Source: Alloacidobacterium dinghuense
Lineage (GTDB): Bacteria > Acidobacteriota > Terriglobia > Terriglobales > Acidobacteriaceae
DNA length: 64,000 bases
Direction: 5' to 3'
NCBI RefSeq assembly: GCF_014274465.1
Contig: NZ_CP060394.1
Span: 2,418,001 to 2,482,000, forward strand
Positions 8,914 to 17,902 of the stretch are shown in pieces. Made by a program: the position numbers and the translations under genes. The notes beneath the pieces were generated by a model. It was not told the DNA's origin and did no database searches. It was given only the letters and a program-made list of their open reading frames with translations. The first letter of the stretch is position 1; each line of letters starts with the position of its first letter.

Positions 8914-10062
8914 ATGCAAAAATGCTTGGCAATTCTGTTAGCCTTGTCAGCCATGACAGGTGAGGCGCAACGCGCCCGTGATCTTGGCGTGCCCTTCGAT
9001 GGCGCCGCCGGTCCGCTCGATGCCATTACGGACGTGCGCGGCATAGAGGTTGGCCACACCACACTAATCTCTGGCAACGGACCCCTAAAAGTTGGGGAAG
9101 GACCGGTGCGGACAGGAGTGACCGTGCTGTTTCCCCGCGGGAAATCGAACTCCGATCCTGTCTACGCTGGATGGTTCAGTCAGAATGGCAACGGTGAAAT
9201 GACCGGAACGACCTGGGTAGAAGAGTCGGGATTTCTGGAAGGACCAGTCGCGATCACCAACACGCACAGCGTCGGCGTTGTGCGCGATGCCATCATTGCG
9301 TGGTCCCTCAAGCACCCGATGTTTCATCAGGATTGGTCTCTCCCGGTTGTCGCCGAGACTTGGGACGGATGGCTCAACGACATCAACGGCTTTCACGTAA
9401 AACCCGAGCACGTCTTTTCCGCCCTTGATGGAGCGCAAGGCGGCGCTGTGCCGGAAGGCGCAGTCGGAGGCGGAACGGGAATGATCTGCTATGGCTTCAA
9501 AGGGGGCATCGGCACGGCTTCTCGTGTGTTAAAGAAAGATGACGGTGCCTACACCGTCGGGGTGCTGGTGCAGTGCAATTGCGGACGCCGTCCCCAGCTG
9601 ACAATTGCCGGTGTGCCGGTTGGTAAGGAAATCACCGAAGGTATCCCTTACTCCATGTTCAAGGATGACGAGGCCGGAGCCCAGCAAGGCGACCGTGGAT
9701 CGATCATCATCGTCGTCGCCACCGACGCGCCGCTGATTCCAACGCAGTTGAAGCGGCTTGCGCGCCGGGCAACCATGGGGCTTGCCCGCACCGGTTCGAC
9801 CTCAGGCAATGGTTCCGGCGATATCTTTCTCGCCTTCTCAACGGCAAACCCACATGCCAACGATGAGCCCGGTCCCAATACGGTGCAAACGGTTGCGAAT
9901 GAGCGGATCAGTCCGCTCTTCAATGCAACGGTCGAAGCGACCGAGGAAGCCATCGTGAATGCAATGGTCGGCGCGAAGACCATGACCGGTATCGATAGCC
10001 ACACGGTACCAGGCCTGCCTCACGACAAGTTGCAGGAAGTCCTCAAAAAATATGGGCGGTGA
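8914..10062 (+). CDS. DmpA/BapA-type aminopeptidase (family S58/P1)
   Basis: N-terminal-nucleophile aminopeptidase acting on D- or beta-amino-acid peptides in characterised relatives. The 382-aa precursor has a short signal-like N-terminus (MQKCLAILLALSAMTGEAQ). The predicted autocleavage site is G262-S263 (RGSIIIVVATDAP), which would free a roughly 120-aa beta subunit whose N-terminal serine is the nucleophile. The downstream ARTGSTSGNGSGDIFLAFS block is typical of the family. The substrate cannot be told from sequence. Convergent with the methyltransferase. Confidence 0.85.
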   Translation: MQKCLAILLALSAMTGEAQRARDLGVPFDGAAGPLDAITDVRGIEVGHTTLISGNGPLKVGEGPVRTGVTVLFPRGKSNSDPVYAGWFSQNGNGEMTGTTWVEESGFLEGPVAITNTHSVGVVRDAIIAWSLKHPMFHQDWSLPVVAETWDGWLNDINGFHVKPEHVFSALDGAQGGAVPEGAVGGGTGMICYGFKGGIGTASRVLKKDDGAYTVGVLVQCNCGRRPQLTIAGVPVGKEITEGIPYSMFKDDEAGAQQGDRGSIIIVVATDAPLIPTQLKRLARRATMGLARTGSTSGNGSGDIFLAFSTANPHANDEPGPNTVQTVANERISPLFNATVEATEEAIVNAMVGAKTMTGIDSHTVPGLPHDKLQEVLKKYGR

Positions 10063-10063
10063 G

Positions 10064-10819
10064 TCACGAGAGTGAGACGGCTAGAAAGCGCAGACGCACA
10101 TAGTCGGCGGTCCACTTGCCGAGATCATCGCAGAGCACCGGCTTCAGCAACTGCACTGTCTCCTGAATGGCCTCTTCCCTTTCAGCGTCCCGCAGACGCT
10201 CGAACAAGCCGCGGCGAAAGGTCTCAAGCCAGCCGCGCATGCCACCCTGGGGAAGCGGCGTAGGTCGCGGCATCAACTCAATGTAGTGCACATCGAAACC
10301 GTGATGGCGCAGGCGCGATTCGTAAGCCGCTGGAGTAGGAAAGTAATTCTGCTCTGCCTCGATGGCATCGATTCCGTGCTTTGAAAACACTGCCCGCAAT
10401 GCGACCTGAATCGCGGCAATGTTGCCGTGCCCACCCATCTCGGCTACAAAGCGGCCACCAGGCTTGAGAGCGCGATGCACCCCGGCAAGAACCGTATCCT
10501 GATTGCGCATCCAATGCAGCGCCGCATTCGAGAAGACAGCGTCGAATTCGTGGTCAAAATCGAGCGCGTCAGCGTCCATCCCTTTCGCGTCCATGCCGGC
10601 TGCTCGCGCTGCTGCCACCATACTCTCGGAACTGTCTACGCCTTTTACCTTTGCCCCGGAAGCCGCAATCTTCTTGGTTAGCGCGCCATCGCCGCAGCCA
10701 AGATCAAGAATCTGCTCCCCAGGTCTCGGGTCGAGCAGATCGATCACCCCTCCCGCAAGGTCGGCGACGAAGCGCCCATTGAGCGCATACTGCGTAGCAT
10801 TCCAGGTTTGTTCCGTCAT
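10064..10819 (-). CDS. Class I SAM-dependent methyltransferase (Tam-like)
   Basis: About 251 aa from the ATG at 10819 (MTEQTWNATQYALNG). An eight-codon longer start is open but lacks support. Motif I is ILDLGCGDGALT, followed by VDSSESM and FDAVFSNAALHW, the pattern of trans-aconitate-methyltransferase-like enzymes. The substrate is not known. It is divergent from padR, so the padR palindrome at 10867-10905 could affect both genes. Confidence 0.8.
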   Translation of the reverse strand: MTEQTWNATQYALNGRFVADLAGGVIDLLDPRPGEQILDLGCGDGALTKKIAASGAKVKGVDSSESMVAAARAAGMDAKGMDADALDFDHEFDAVFSNAALHWMRNQDTVLAGVHRALKPGGRFVAEMGGHGNIAAIQVALRAVFSKHGIDAIEAEQNYFPTPAAYESRLRHHGFDVHYIELMPRPTPLPQGGMRGWLETFRRGLFERLRDAEREEAIQETVQLLKPVLCDDLGKWTADYVRLRFLAVSLS

Positions 10820-10858
10820 GGTGAACATTGTAGGCGAAAACATTTTTACAGTAGTTTC

Positions 10859-10905
10859 TTGACAACCATAAGAGGCATAGGCAATCTATGCCTATGCCTC
10901 TTATG
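10859..10905 (+). promoter_or_regulatory. padR promoter with a 15-bp perfect inverted repeat
   Basis: TTGACA (10859-10864) is followed at once by CATAAGAGGCATAGG (10867-10881), nine bases, and its exact reverse complement (10891-10905). The palindrome covers the -10 region and the first padR codons. A dimeric PadR repressor acting on its own gene and the following ADOP gene is the natural reading. No experimental site is known to me. Confidence 0.6.
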
Positions 10906-11229
10906 CCTAAATCCGATATGCCTCCCGGCGCGCTCACCCTCCTCATTCTGCGTGTGCTGCAGTCCGGCTCGCTTCATGGATATGCGATTGCTCAACGAAT
11001 CCACGTCCTTTCAAGCGAGGTGCTGGCCGTTGAAGAGGGATCTCTCTACCCGGCGCTGCAGAAGATGCTGCTAAAAGGCTGGGTCACGGCGGAGTGGGGC
11101 ATCTCGGAGACAAACCGTAAGGTCCGCTTCTATCGCCTGACCGTGGCCGGGCGCAAGCAACTGCAGGCGGAGATATCGAACTACGACCGCGTCACTGACG
11201 CAATCCAGGCCATATTGCGTACCGCATAG
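10888..11229 (+). CDS. PadR-family transcriptional regulator
   Basis: Winged-helix repressor of up to 113 aa. The PadR core reads LTLLILRVLQSGSLHGYAI, then EEGSLYPALQKM and RFYRLTVAGRKQL. Several in-frame ATGs (10888, 10894, 10903, 10918) lie in or near the palindrome, none with a good ribosome site, so the true start is uncertain and could be leaderless. It ends 12 bp before the ADOP permease gene, which it probably controls, a common acidobacterial pairing. Confidence 0.85.
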   Translation: MPMPLMPKSDMPPGALTLLILRVLQSGSLHGYAIAQRIHVLSSEVLAVEEGSLYPALQKMLLKGWVTAEWGISETNRKVRFYRLTVAGRKQLQAEISNYDRVTDAIQAILRTA

Positions 11230-11241
11230 GAGAGAGGCACC

Positions 11242-13755
11242 GTGGGCGAATTGTTCCGACGTCTTCGCTATCTTTTGTTTCATCGGCGCTTTAACCGCGA
11301 GCTCGAAGACGAAATGGAATTCCATCGCGAGATGGCTGCGCGCCACGGTCGGCGGAATTTCGGCAACACGCTGCGGTTGCGCGAGCAATCGCGTGAAGCT
11401 TGGGGATGGACGTGGATCGATCGGCTTCTGCAGGATTTACGCTATGCCACGCGCATCCTATGGCGGTCGCCTGGTTTTTCGCTGACCGCGGTAGTCGTGC
11501 TGACTCTTGGCATCGGTGTTTGCGTACTGGCCTTCAGCATGCTCAATGTCATCGTATTCAAGCTGCTGCCTGTGCGCGATCCTGCTTCGCTGGTGCGGCT
11601 GCAGAGGCGCTCTCCGGAAATCATTACACCGGACACACCGTATCCGTCATTTCTCTTTTACCGCGATCATACGAAGACACTGTCAGCTATGTTTGCAGCC
11701 ATGGGCGCGCCGGCTATGGAACTCGACAGCGATTTGCAGCCAGTGTCGGTCAATTTCGTGACGGCCAACTACTTCACTGAACTCGGAGCGAATACAGCGG
11801 CTGGCAGGGTGATCGATCCATTGCGAGACGATGCTGCGGAGACGCCTCCGACGGCCGTGCTGAGTTACGGGTTGTGGCAGAGACGTTTTCACGGCAATGC
11901 CTCTATCGTGGGCAGGGTAATTCATCTCAACAAGAAGGCGGTGACTGTCGTAGGTGTCATTGCCAAGGCCTTTCCCAGCCTGCATGGGCAAGATCCGGAT
12001 GTTTTTCTGCCGATCAAGCAGCAACCGTATTTTGTAGAGGGCAGCACGGCGCTGACCGATGTGTTCAGCGGAGGCGGTGTGCGCATGTGGGGCCGTATGG
12101 GACCCGGCGTAACCGCAAAGATGGCTGAACAGGAGCTGCTGGAACTTACCAACGAGCTGCGCAAGCAATATCCCAAGCTGATATGGGACAAGGAATACAT
12201 CCGAAGCGATCCGGGCGGACACCAGACGGTGATGCAGCCGGAAATGTATCGCGCGTTTGCCATGATCGCAGCGTTGGTACTGCTCATCTTTATTGTGGCG
12301 TGCGCAAACCTGGGTGGATTGATGATGGCTCGCGGGATAACACGTGAGCACGAAATCGGTATTCGCATCGCGATCGGGGCGAGCAGGAAACGCATTTTCC
12401 GGCAACTGTTCACTGAAAGCCTGCTACTGGCTTTAATTGGCGCATTCAGCGGATTGGCCTTGACCTATACCGGTCTGCGTATCTTGTCAGCCTTATTCCC
12501 AACACCAGACTGGGTCAGCTTTGCTCCTGACTGGCGCGTGCTGCTGTTCGTGGTGGGTATAGCTGTTACGGCGGCGATCCTTTTCGGGCTGGCTCCTGCG
12601 CTGCAGATCGCACGGCAACGCCAGCGCGGGACAATCATCCGCCAGATACTGGTTGGCGCACAGATTGCCGCAAGCTGCATCTTACTGATCCTATCCGGCC
12701 TGTTGGTGCACGCGGTGCTTCATCTGCTGCATAGCGATCCGGGCTTCGGATATGAACAGGTGATCGGCATCAATCCGGGACTTGACAGCCACGGATATAC
12801 GCCGGAGGCGGCTCGAGCCTATGTCAATGAACTGAAGGGCAGATTGCTTGGTCTTCCGGGTGTGACGTCGGTTGCAATGTCGAAGATATCTCTTCTGGGA
12901 AATGGCTACACGTCTTATATGACGGTGGATATCGGAGGGCATCCCGTCAATATCTATCCAAACTGGGTCGATCCTGAGTTTTTCAAGACCATGGAAATTC
13001 CGCTCGTCCGAGGCAGGAATCTTCTTCCCCGCGAGACACATGCCGTGATCGTGAGCGAGTCATTGGCGCGCAAACAATGGCCGGGACTTGAACCATTGGG
13101 CCAGAAGTTTGGCGACCAAAAAGATCTCGTGGTGGGCGTTGCCGGAAATGCGCGTATCAAGGCACTAAATGACGGCGATGCAGTCGAAGCATATTGGGCT
13201 GCGCAGCCCTCGGACATAACATCGACGACTCTTCTGGTGAAGACAGCAGGCGCTCCCGATGGATTGCCTCCGATGATTAAGTCAATCGTGGAGACCCTCG
13301 ATCCAAAGCTGTTTCCATACGTCTGGCTTCTCAAATCCGGCTTCCGAGACTATACGCAAATTCTTGAGAATACGGTGCTGGCAGTCAGCCTGCTCGGAAT
13401 GGTCGCGGTGCTGATGGCGGGTGTGGGAATTCTCGGTCTGGTCGCATATGCGGTTTCGCAGCGCACGAAAGAAATTGCTATCCGCATCGCCCTTGGAGCA
13501 AAACCGCTGCATGTGTTGTCGGTCGTTCTACGGCAGTTTCTGTGGCCCGTTCTTATCGGCGCGATTGTCGGAGCTGCCGGGACGGCTGCAGTTTCGCAGC
13601 TTTTGCGGAAGATACTGTATGGCATCAGCAATCTTGACCCCGCAGGGTATGCGGGTGGAATCGGAGTCCTGATCGCCATTGCTGCTGCCGCTGCTTTGCT
13701 TCCCGCACGGCGCGCTTTGCGCGTCGATCCTGTACGCGCCCTGCACGAAGAATAG
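11242..13755 (+). CDS. ADOP-type MacB-like ABC transporter permease
   Basis: Inner-membrane permease of 837 aa, GTG start behind AGGAGAG. An acidobacterial N-terminal extension (MGELFRRLRYLLFHRRFNRE) precedes two MacB-type halves. Each half has a periplasmic domain and FtsX-like membrane helices (AREHEIGIRIAIGASRKRI region and QRTKEIAIRIALGAKPLHV region). No ATP-binding subunit is adjacent, which is the orphan feature of this class. The function (export, lipoprotein or antibiotic handling) is unknown. Co-transcribed with padR. Confidence 0.85.
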   Translation: MGELFRRLRYLLFHRRFNRELEDEMEFHREMAARHGRRNFGNTLRLREQSREAWGWTWIDRLLQDLRYATRILWRSPGFSLTAVVVLTLGIGVCVLAFSMLNVIVFKLLPVRDPASLVRLQRRSPEIITPDTPYPSFLFYRDHTKTLSAMFAAMGAPAMELDSDLQPVSVNFVTANYFTELGANTAAGRVIDPLRDDAAETPPTAVLSYGLWQRRFHGNASIVGRVIHLNKKAVTVVGVIAKAFPSLHGQDPDVFLPIKQQPYFVEGSTALTDVFSGGGVRMWGRMGPGVTAKMAEQELLELTNELRKQYPKLIWDKEYIRSDPGGHQTVMQPEMYRAFAMIAALVLLIFIVACANLGGLMMARGITREHEIGIRIAIGASRKRIFRQLFTESLLLALIGAFSGLALTYTGLRILSALFPTPDWVSFAPDWRVLLFVVGIAVTAAILFGLAPALQIARQRQRGTIIRQILVGAQIAASCILLILSGLLVHAVLHLLHSDPGFGYEQVIGINPGLDSHGYTPEAARAYVNELKGRLLGLPGVTSVAMSKISLLGNGYTSYMTVDIGGHPVNIYPNWVDPEFFKTMEIPLVRGRNLLPRETHAVIVSESLARKQWPGLEPLGQKFGDQKDLVVGVAGNARIKALNDGDAVEAYWAAQPSDITSTTLLVKTAGAPDGLPPMIKSIVETLDPKLFPYVWLLKSGFRDYTQILENTVLAVSLLGMVAVLMAGVGILGLVAYAVSQRTKEIAIRIALGAKPLHVLSVVLRQFLWPVLIGAIVGAAGTAAVSQLLRKILYGISNLDPAGYAGGIGVLIAIAAAAALLPARRALRVDPVRALHEE

Positions 13756-14067
13756 AGTTGTCATGGGGAACATGCCGTTGGTCGTGTCAAGCCCCAAAAT
13801 CGATGGTTTCTCTTCAACTGATTGATTCTAAAAGTCAAAATGATTCCGGAAATTGGCGTGTTTTCAGTCCGGACTTGCTAAACTAGATATAGGAGCCAAG
13901 AAAGGGCCGAATGATGAAAGCCGCCTGTTGGGGCGGCTTTATCCTTCTGATTCTAAATATTTTACTTCTAAATTCCCTATTATCAATATCTTAGCAAGCT
14001 TGAAAAACCGGCTAGCTGTTTGTTTTCAGGAATTTAGCTATTTTTGGGGGACCTTAATCCTGAATTC
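13756..14067. other. AT-rich intergenic region, no gene seen
   Basis: Convergent gap of 312 bp between the ADOP gene and the exported protein gene. It is clearly more AT-rich than its neighbours and contains the terminator at 13917-13940. An open frame of 72 codons covers most of it, but it crosses the terminator and lacks a ribosome site, so I do not call it. Confidence 0.6.
13917..13940 (+). terminator. Hairpin terminator after the ADOP gene
   Basis: Nine-bp stem AAAGCCGCC / GGCGGCTTT with a six-base loop, then ATCCTTCT. It lies 160 bp after the ADOP stop and its A/T flanks could serve both strands. Confidence 0.7.
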
Positions 14068-15033
14068 CTAATGGACTACCGACTGGAAAAGGGGCGACTG
14101 CAGCAAACTCGCGAACTGGCTGTCCGAGGACGAAAACCGCACCTGCAAAGTGCCTGAGTTAGAGTCAATCGTCGTGTTGTCGATCGCCGTCTTCTCGATG
14201 GCCGTGCCGCTAACCTTCTTGTACATGGCAGCGGCATTGAGCAGTGAAGACATGGTTGCGGCTGTGAAAGTATCCGCCGTTACCACGTCCAGATTAAACT
14301 TCACCCCATTGTTGAAGTTCATCGTGTAACGTGATGCAGTCATACGCTTTTTAACCGTGTCATAGTCTGCGAGCTGCGAAGCTTCGCCGAGCACGCCGCG
14401 CATCATCATCTGGGTGCCCTTCTGGTCGAGAATGCTCCAGATCGGCTCGGTATCGACAACGGTCATCTGCTGCATCATGGTGTCGTTGCTTAGGAAGTTC
14501 GGTGTCAGACCATCGCGGGCATCCAGCGCAAGCTTGATCGCATCGCTCGCGCCAAAGACCATGGTCGTCGGATTCAGAAAGCTCACCAGCATGCCGCTTG
14601 CGCCCATCGGATAGATGACATTGTCGCGAAGTTTGGTCGCCTTTACTTTCTGCTTCTTGAAGCTTGCCAGAATGTCCGGCAACGAGAACTGTCCCTGGGC
14701 AATCCCGACAATCTTCGTGCTCTCGCCACCGTTCGCCGTCCGGAAGGCTGCAAAGGCCAGCTCGTCTACATCGTGATTGTCGTTCAAGCCAGAGGATTTG
14801 AGCGCCGTCTCGAGTTGCTTGAGCTCGGGTGGGAGCACCCGCGCCTTCAAATTCATCGCAGCTTCTGAGTTCTGCATCGCACGATAATCAACAACGATCA
14901 GCTGTTGCACGTCCTTAGGAATGACCGCGCGGGCGTCACCGCCGAGCTGCGCCGCCGTTGCAGGCAGAGATACAAAGATGCTCAGCGCCATCGTGGCGAC
15001 GAGCGAAAGATTCTTGCCAAACTTCAAATTCAT
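14068..15033 (-). CDS. Exported protein of unknown function
   Basis: 321 aa with a clear signal peptide (hydrophobic core LSLVATMALSIFVSLPATAA, cleaved near residue 28), so secreted or periplasmic. The start has GGAGGT just upstream. The mature part is mixed alpha/beta with no catalytic motif, cysteine cluster or membrane segment that I recognise. It lies 66 bp after ftcD on the same strand and may share that transcript. Confidence 0.75.
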   Translation of the reverse strand: MNLKFGKNLSLVATMALSIFVSLPATAAQLGGDARAVIPKDVQQLIVVDYRAMQNSEAAMNLKARVLPPELKQLETALKSSGLNDNHDVDELAFAAFRTANGGESTKIVGIAQGQFSLPDILASFKKQKVKATKLRDNVIYPMGASGMLVSFLNPTTMVFGASDAIKLALDARDGLTPNFLSNDTMMQQMTVVDTEPIWSILDQKGTQMMMRGVLGEASQLADYDTVKKRMTASRYTMNFNNGVKFNLDVVTADTFTAATMSSLLNAAAMYKKVSGTAIEKTAIDNTTIDSNSGTLQVRFSSSDSQFASLLQSPLFQSVVH

Positions 15034-15099
15034 ACCTCCGAGAGCTGCCGAATCCGGCTGACCCTCTGTATCCCAAGGCAGACGTCTGCGCCTGCGCTA

Positions 15100-16041
15100 T
15101 TATTTTAGACCGACGCGATCCAGTTCTGATACCGGCCATGCGATCGGATGCTCCAGCTTCCGTTCCAGAAGCTTCTCATCCGGATTAAACCCATGTAATT
15201 GACGCACCCACTCGCTGTCCTGCTCAAAAGCTGCTTCGGGCAGCAGCCCGATCAGCTCTCCACGCACAGGCTGTGTGCGGTGCCGCGCCGCCTGCCGCTT
15301 GACCGCAGCGTATGCGTCCGCTACCGACGTCTGGCGGAAATCCGTGATATTCATTGAGATCTGCGCCATCCCGTGCGCCAGCACACCCATCGCCTTCACT
15401 CCGGACAGGCCACCGCCTGAGGCCCGAATTTCCTTAGCAATGGCTCTTGCAGTGCCCACATTCGGAGTGTCCAGGTAGATGTTATAAGCGATGAGAAAAC
15501 GGCGTGCCCCCACAGCAGATGCCCCCGCAGTTGGATGCAGATCGGGTCCGCCTACGTCCGGACGGCGGGAGACATCCTTACGCACCGCATCGCGCAAGCC
15601 CTCAAACTGCCCGCGCCGCACATCCTCGAGCAGCGCTCGATCCGGACGCGCGGCAGCAGCCTCATAGAAATAGACGGGAATATGATGGCGCTTCCAGATT
15701 TCCATGCCAGCCTGCCGCGCCAGCAGAGCGCACTGTTCAAGCGAAATGCCGCGGACAGGCACAAAAGGAATCACGTCCGCCGCCCCGATACGCGGATGGA
15801 CACCCTGTTGCGATGTGAGATCGATCAGTTCAGCGGCACGGCCAGCAGCGAGAATCGCAGCCTCAACGACTGCAGCAGGAGATCCGATGATCGTTACCAC
15901 CGAGCGGTTATGGGCAGAGTCGAGCGACCAGTCTAGCAGCGATACGCCGTCAAGTTGCATGGCCGAAATGATGGATGCAACCCTACGCGAGTCGGCGCCC
16001 TCGGAAAAATTCGGCACGCATTCGATTAACGCGTCGCTCAT
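15100..16041 (-). CDS. ftcD: Glutamate formimidoyltransferase
   Basis: Transfers the formimino group from formiminoglutamate to tetrahydrofolate in histidine breakdown. The 313-aa protein matches the stand-alone formiminotransferase domain (IECVPNFSEG at the start, GVHPRIGAADVIPFVP with the catalytic histidine, GGGLSGVKAMG). The cyclodeaminase half of the animal enzyme is absent, as usual in bacteria. It follows the PagL-like gene by nine bases. No other hut genes are in the window. Confidence 0.93.
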   Translation of the reverse strand: MSDALIECVPNFSEGADSRRVASIISAMQLDGVSLLDWSLDSAHNRSVVTIIGSPAAVVEAAILAAGRAAELIDLTSQQGVHPRIGAADVIPFVPVRGISLEQCALLARQAGMEIWKRHHIPVYFYEAAAARPDRALLEDVRRGQFEGLRDAVRKDVSRRPDVGGPDLHPTAGASAVGARRFLIAYNIYLDTPNVGTARAIAKEIRASGGGLSGVKAMGVLAHGMAQISMNITDFRQTSVADAYAAVKRQAARHRTQPVRGELIGLLPEAAFEQDSEWVRQLHGFNPDEKLLERKLEHPIAWPVSELDRVGLK

Positions 16042-16050
16042 CCTAATCTC

Positions 16051-16776
16051 TTACTTCCACCACGTGTACCCAATCTGGAACTGCACGCTCGCGTTCACGC
16101 CGGGATTGCGATCGCCCAACGATGCGCTAGATATATGAATCGCATTTGCGGCAAACGTCAATGACTGCCTTGGCCTCACGAAGTAATGAAACCCAACGCC
16201 GAACTGTGGCGTGAAATTCCATACGCTCGTGCCACCCGGTTGGCCATGCTCCACGATGATGTCCGGCGGATATTTGTGGTTTGTCCAGATCAGTCCGCCT
16301 GCGCCCTGAACCCAGGGGGCGATTTTCTTGGTTGGCTTCAGGTCCCAACGCAGAATGATGGGCGTGATGCTGACGCCACTGAAAGTTCCACCGTTGTAAG
16401 GCAACAGCGCACTCCCGGTCTGTCCGTCAAATTCATATTTTGTTTCCTGCAAATGCGGAGCCGGTGTGAAGGATTGCCAGTAGGGCATCAACTCACCCGC
16501 ATACTCAAATTGCCCGCGGATAAAGCCCGGCAAATGCTGGTTCGTGATCACCTTGCCCAGACGCGCGCCTGCGCTGGTAAAGCTGAAGTCCGAGCGATCA
16601 CCGACACCGACGCCGCCCTGAAGGAACGGCCCGAACTCCCACGGCCTGGTTGCCAGAACGGCCGACGCAGAGATGTCATTGTCTGGAGCGGGCTCCTGCG
16701 CGTTCTGAGCGATGGCCGAAAGTGAAAACAGACTGGAGGCCAGAACAATAAAAGAAGGAACAAATTTTTTCAGCAT
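16051..16776 (-). CDS. PagL-like acyloxyacyl hydrolase (lipid A 3-O-deacylase)
   Basis: Outer-membrane beta-barrel of 241 aa with a signal peptide (to about residue 23, LSAIAQ). The C-terminal block AIHISSASLGDRNPGVN supplies the PagL pair, H214 and S216, and the protein ends in an aromatic strand (GYTWWK). Family members remove a 3-O acyl chain from lipid A. Whether this one acts on lipid A is inferred. It is first in a run with ftcD. Confidence 0.8.
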   Translation of the reverse strand: MLKKFVPSFIVLASSLFSLSAIAQNAQEPAPDNDISASAVLATRPWEFGPFLQGGVGVGDRSDFSFTSAGARLGKVITNQHLPGFIRGQFEYAGELMPYWQSFTPAPHLQETKYEFDGQTGSALLPYNGGTFSGVSITPIILRWDLKPTKKIAPWVQGAGGLIWTNHKYPPDIIVEHGQPGGTSVWNFTPQFGVGFHYFVRPRQSLTFAANAIHISSASLGDRNPGVNASVQFQIGYTWWK

Positions 16777-16862
16777 AGTGTGTGCTAGATAGTTTTCCTG
16801 GTGCTCTGAACTTCTGATGTCAGGTACGAGCTTGCGCTTCGATTTTCTTCTGTTCGAACAGA

Positions 16863-16884
16863 AAGGCCGCCATCCGGCGGCCCT
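16863..16884 (-). terminator. Terminator of yebC
   Basis: Seven-bp GGCCGCC/GGCGGCC stem (16865-16882) with a four-base loop. Read leftward it is followed by TTTCTG. It lies 25 bp past the yebC stop and separates yebC from the PagL-like gene. Confidence 0.7.
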
Positions 16885-16906
16885 CGTGGTGGATCATGCT
16901 GACCGC

Positions 16907-17653
16907 TTAGCCGGCGACCTCTTCAAGTTGCTTGGCGTCCATATCGAAATTCGAATAGACGTTCTGCACGTCGTCATGGTCTTCGAGCGCTTCGAGCAGG
17001 CGAATCATCTGCGAGGCGGCCGAGCCCTCGAGTTTGGTGTAGGTCGACGCAACCATCGTAATCTCGGACATCACGGTCTCGATCTTAGCGTCGCGGACGG
17101 CCTGTGCAACCGCCTCAAATGACGCCGGATCGGTGAGGATCTCCCACGTGTCGCCTTCGTCGTTCAGGTCTTCGCCGCCGGCTTCGAGCACGATGTTCAT
17201 TAGCCGTTCCTCATTCGCCGCGCTCTTGGGAACGGCGATGACGCCCTTCTTGGTGAACATGAAGCGCACCGATCCGGATTCGCCCAGGTTTCCGCCATTT
17301 TTCGAAAACGCGTGCCGGACTTCGCTCACCGTGCGGTTGCGGTTGTCTGTGGTCGTATCCACAATAATGGCCACTCCACCCGGACCGTACCCTTCGAAAG
17401 TGATCTCCTCATAGATAGCCCCAGGCAGTTCACCGGTACCGCGCTGAATCGCGCGCTTGATATTGTCCGCAGGCATGTTCTCCGCCTTCGCAGCGGCAAC
17501 TGCAGTTCGCAGGCGCGGATTTCCGTCGGGATCGCCGCCAGCCTTCGCAGCAATGGTGATTTCTTTGATCAGACGCGTGAAGGCCTTGCCGCGTTTCGCG
17601 TCAAGAGCCCCCTTTTTGTGCTTAATTGTCGCCCATTTTGAATGGCCGGACAT
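16907..17653 (-). CDS. yebC: YebC/PmpR family protein (TACO1-like)
   Basis: 248 aa, the usual length. It starts [15 protein letters not shown], then has [18 protein letters not shown] and YEGYGPGG-like [17 protein letters not shown]. The family is linked to translation of difficult stretches and to quorum-gene regulation in some species. It is cytoplasmic. It is divergent from the porin gene, with a 249-bp gap. Confidence 0.93.
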   Translation of the reverse strand: MSGHSKWATIKHKKGALDAKRGKAFTRLIKEITIAAKAGGDPDGNPRLRTAVAAAKAENMPADNIKRAIQRGTGELPGAIYEEITFEGYGPGGVAIIVDTTTDNRNRTVSEVRHAFSKNGGNLGESGSVRFMFTKKGVIAVPKSAANEERLMNIVLEAGGEDLNDEGDTWEILTDPASFEAVAQAVRDAKIETVMSEITMVASTYTKLEGSAASQMIRLLEALEDHDDVQNVYSNFDMDAKQLEEVAG

Positions 17654-17902
17654 GGGAAACCTCGGAAGCTTATGTGTTTTCGGTTTACGGCGAAATGCTT
17701 GAAAACAGGATCGGTTTAGAGCAATTCCCGCAATTCATAAGTATAACAGGCTGCCCGTCGGTTAGCTTATTCGCGATGGCAGACGATTTCCTGAATTCCA
17801 AGCCAATTGGGCCTCGCCGTTTTAACGCATTCCTTATGACTTTCTCATGCCTTCCTTGTGATGATTATGACCGTGCAGTTTGCCTTGTTGGAGGAATCCA
17901 CC

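Noticed and set aside
13853-14071. 72-codon frame behind the ADOP gene
   Set aside because: It spans the hairpin terminator and has no ribosome site.
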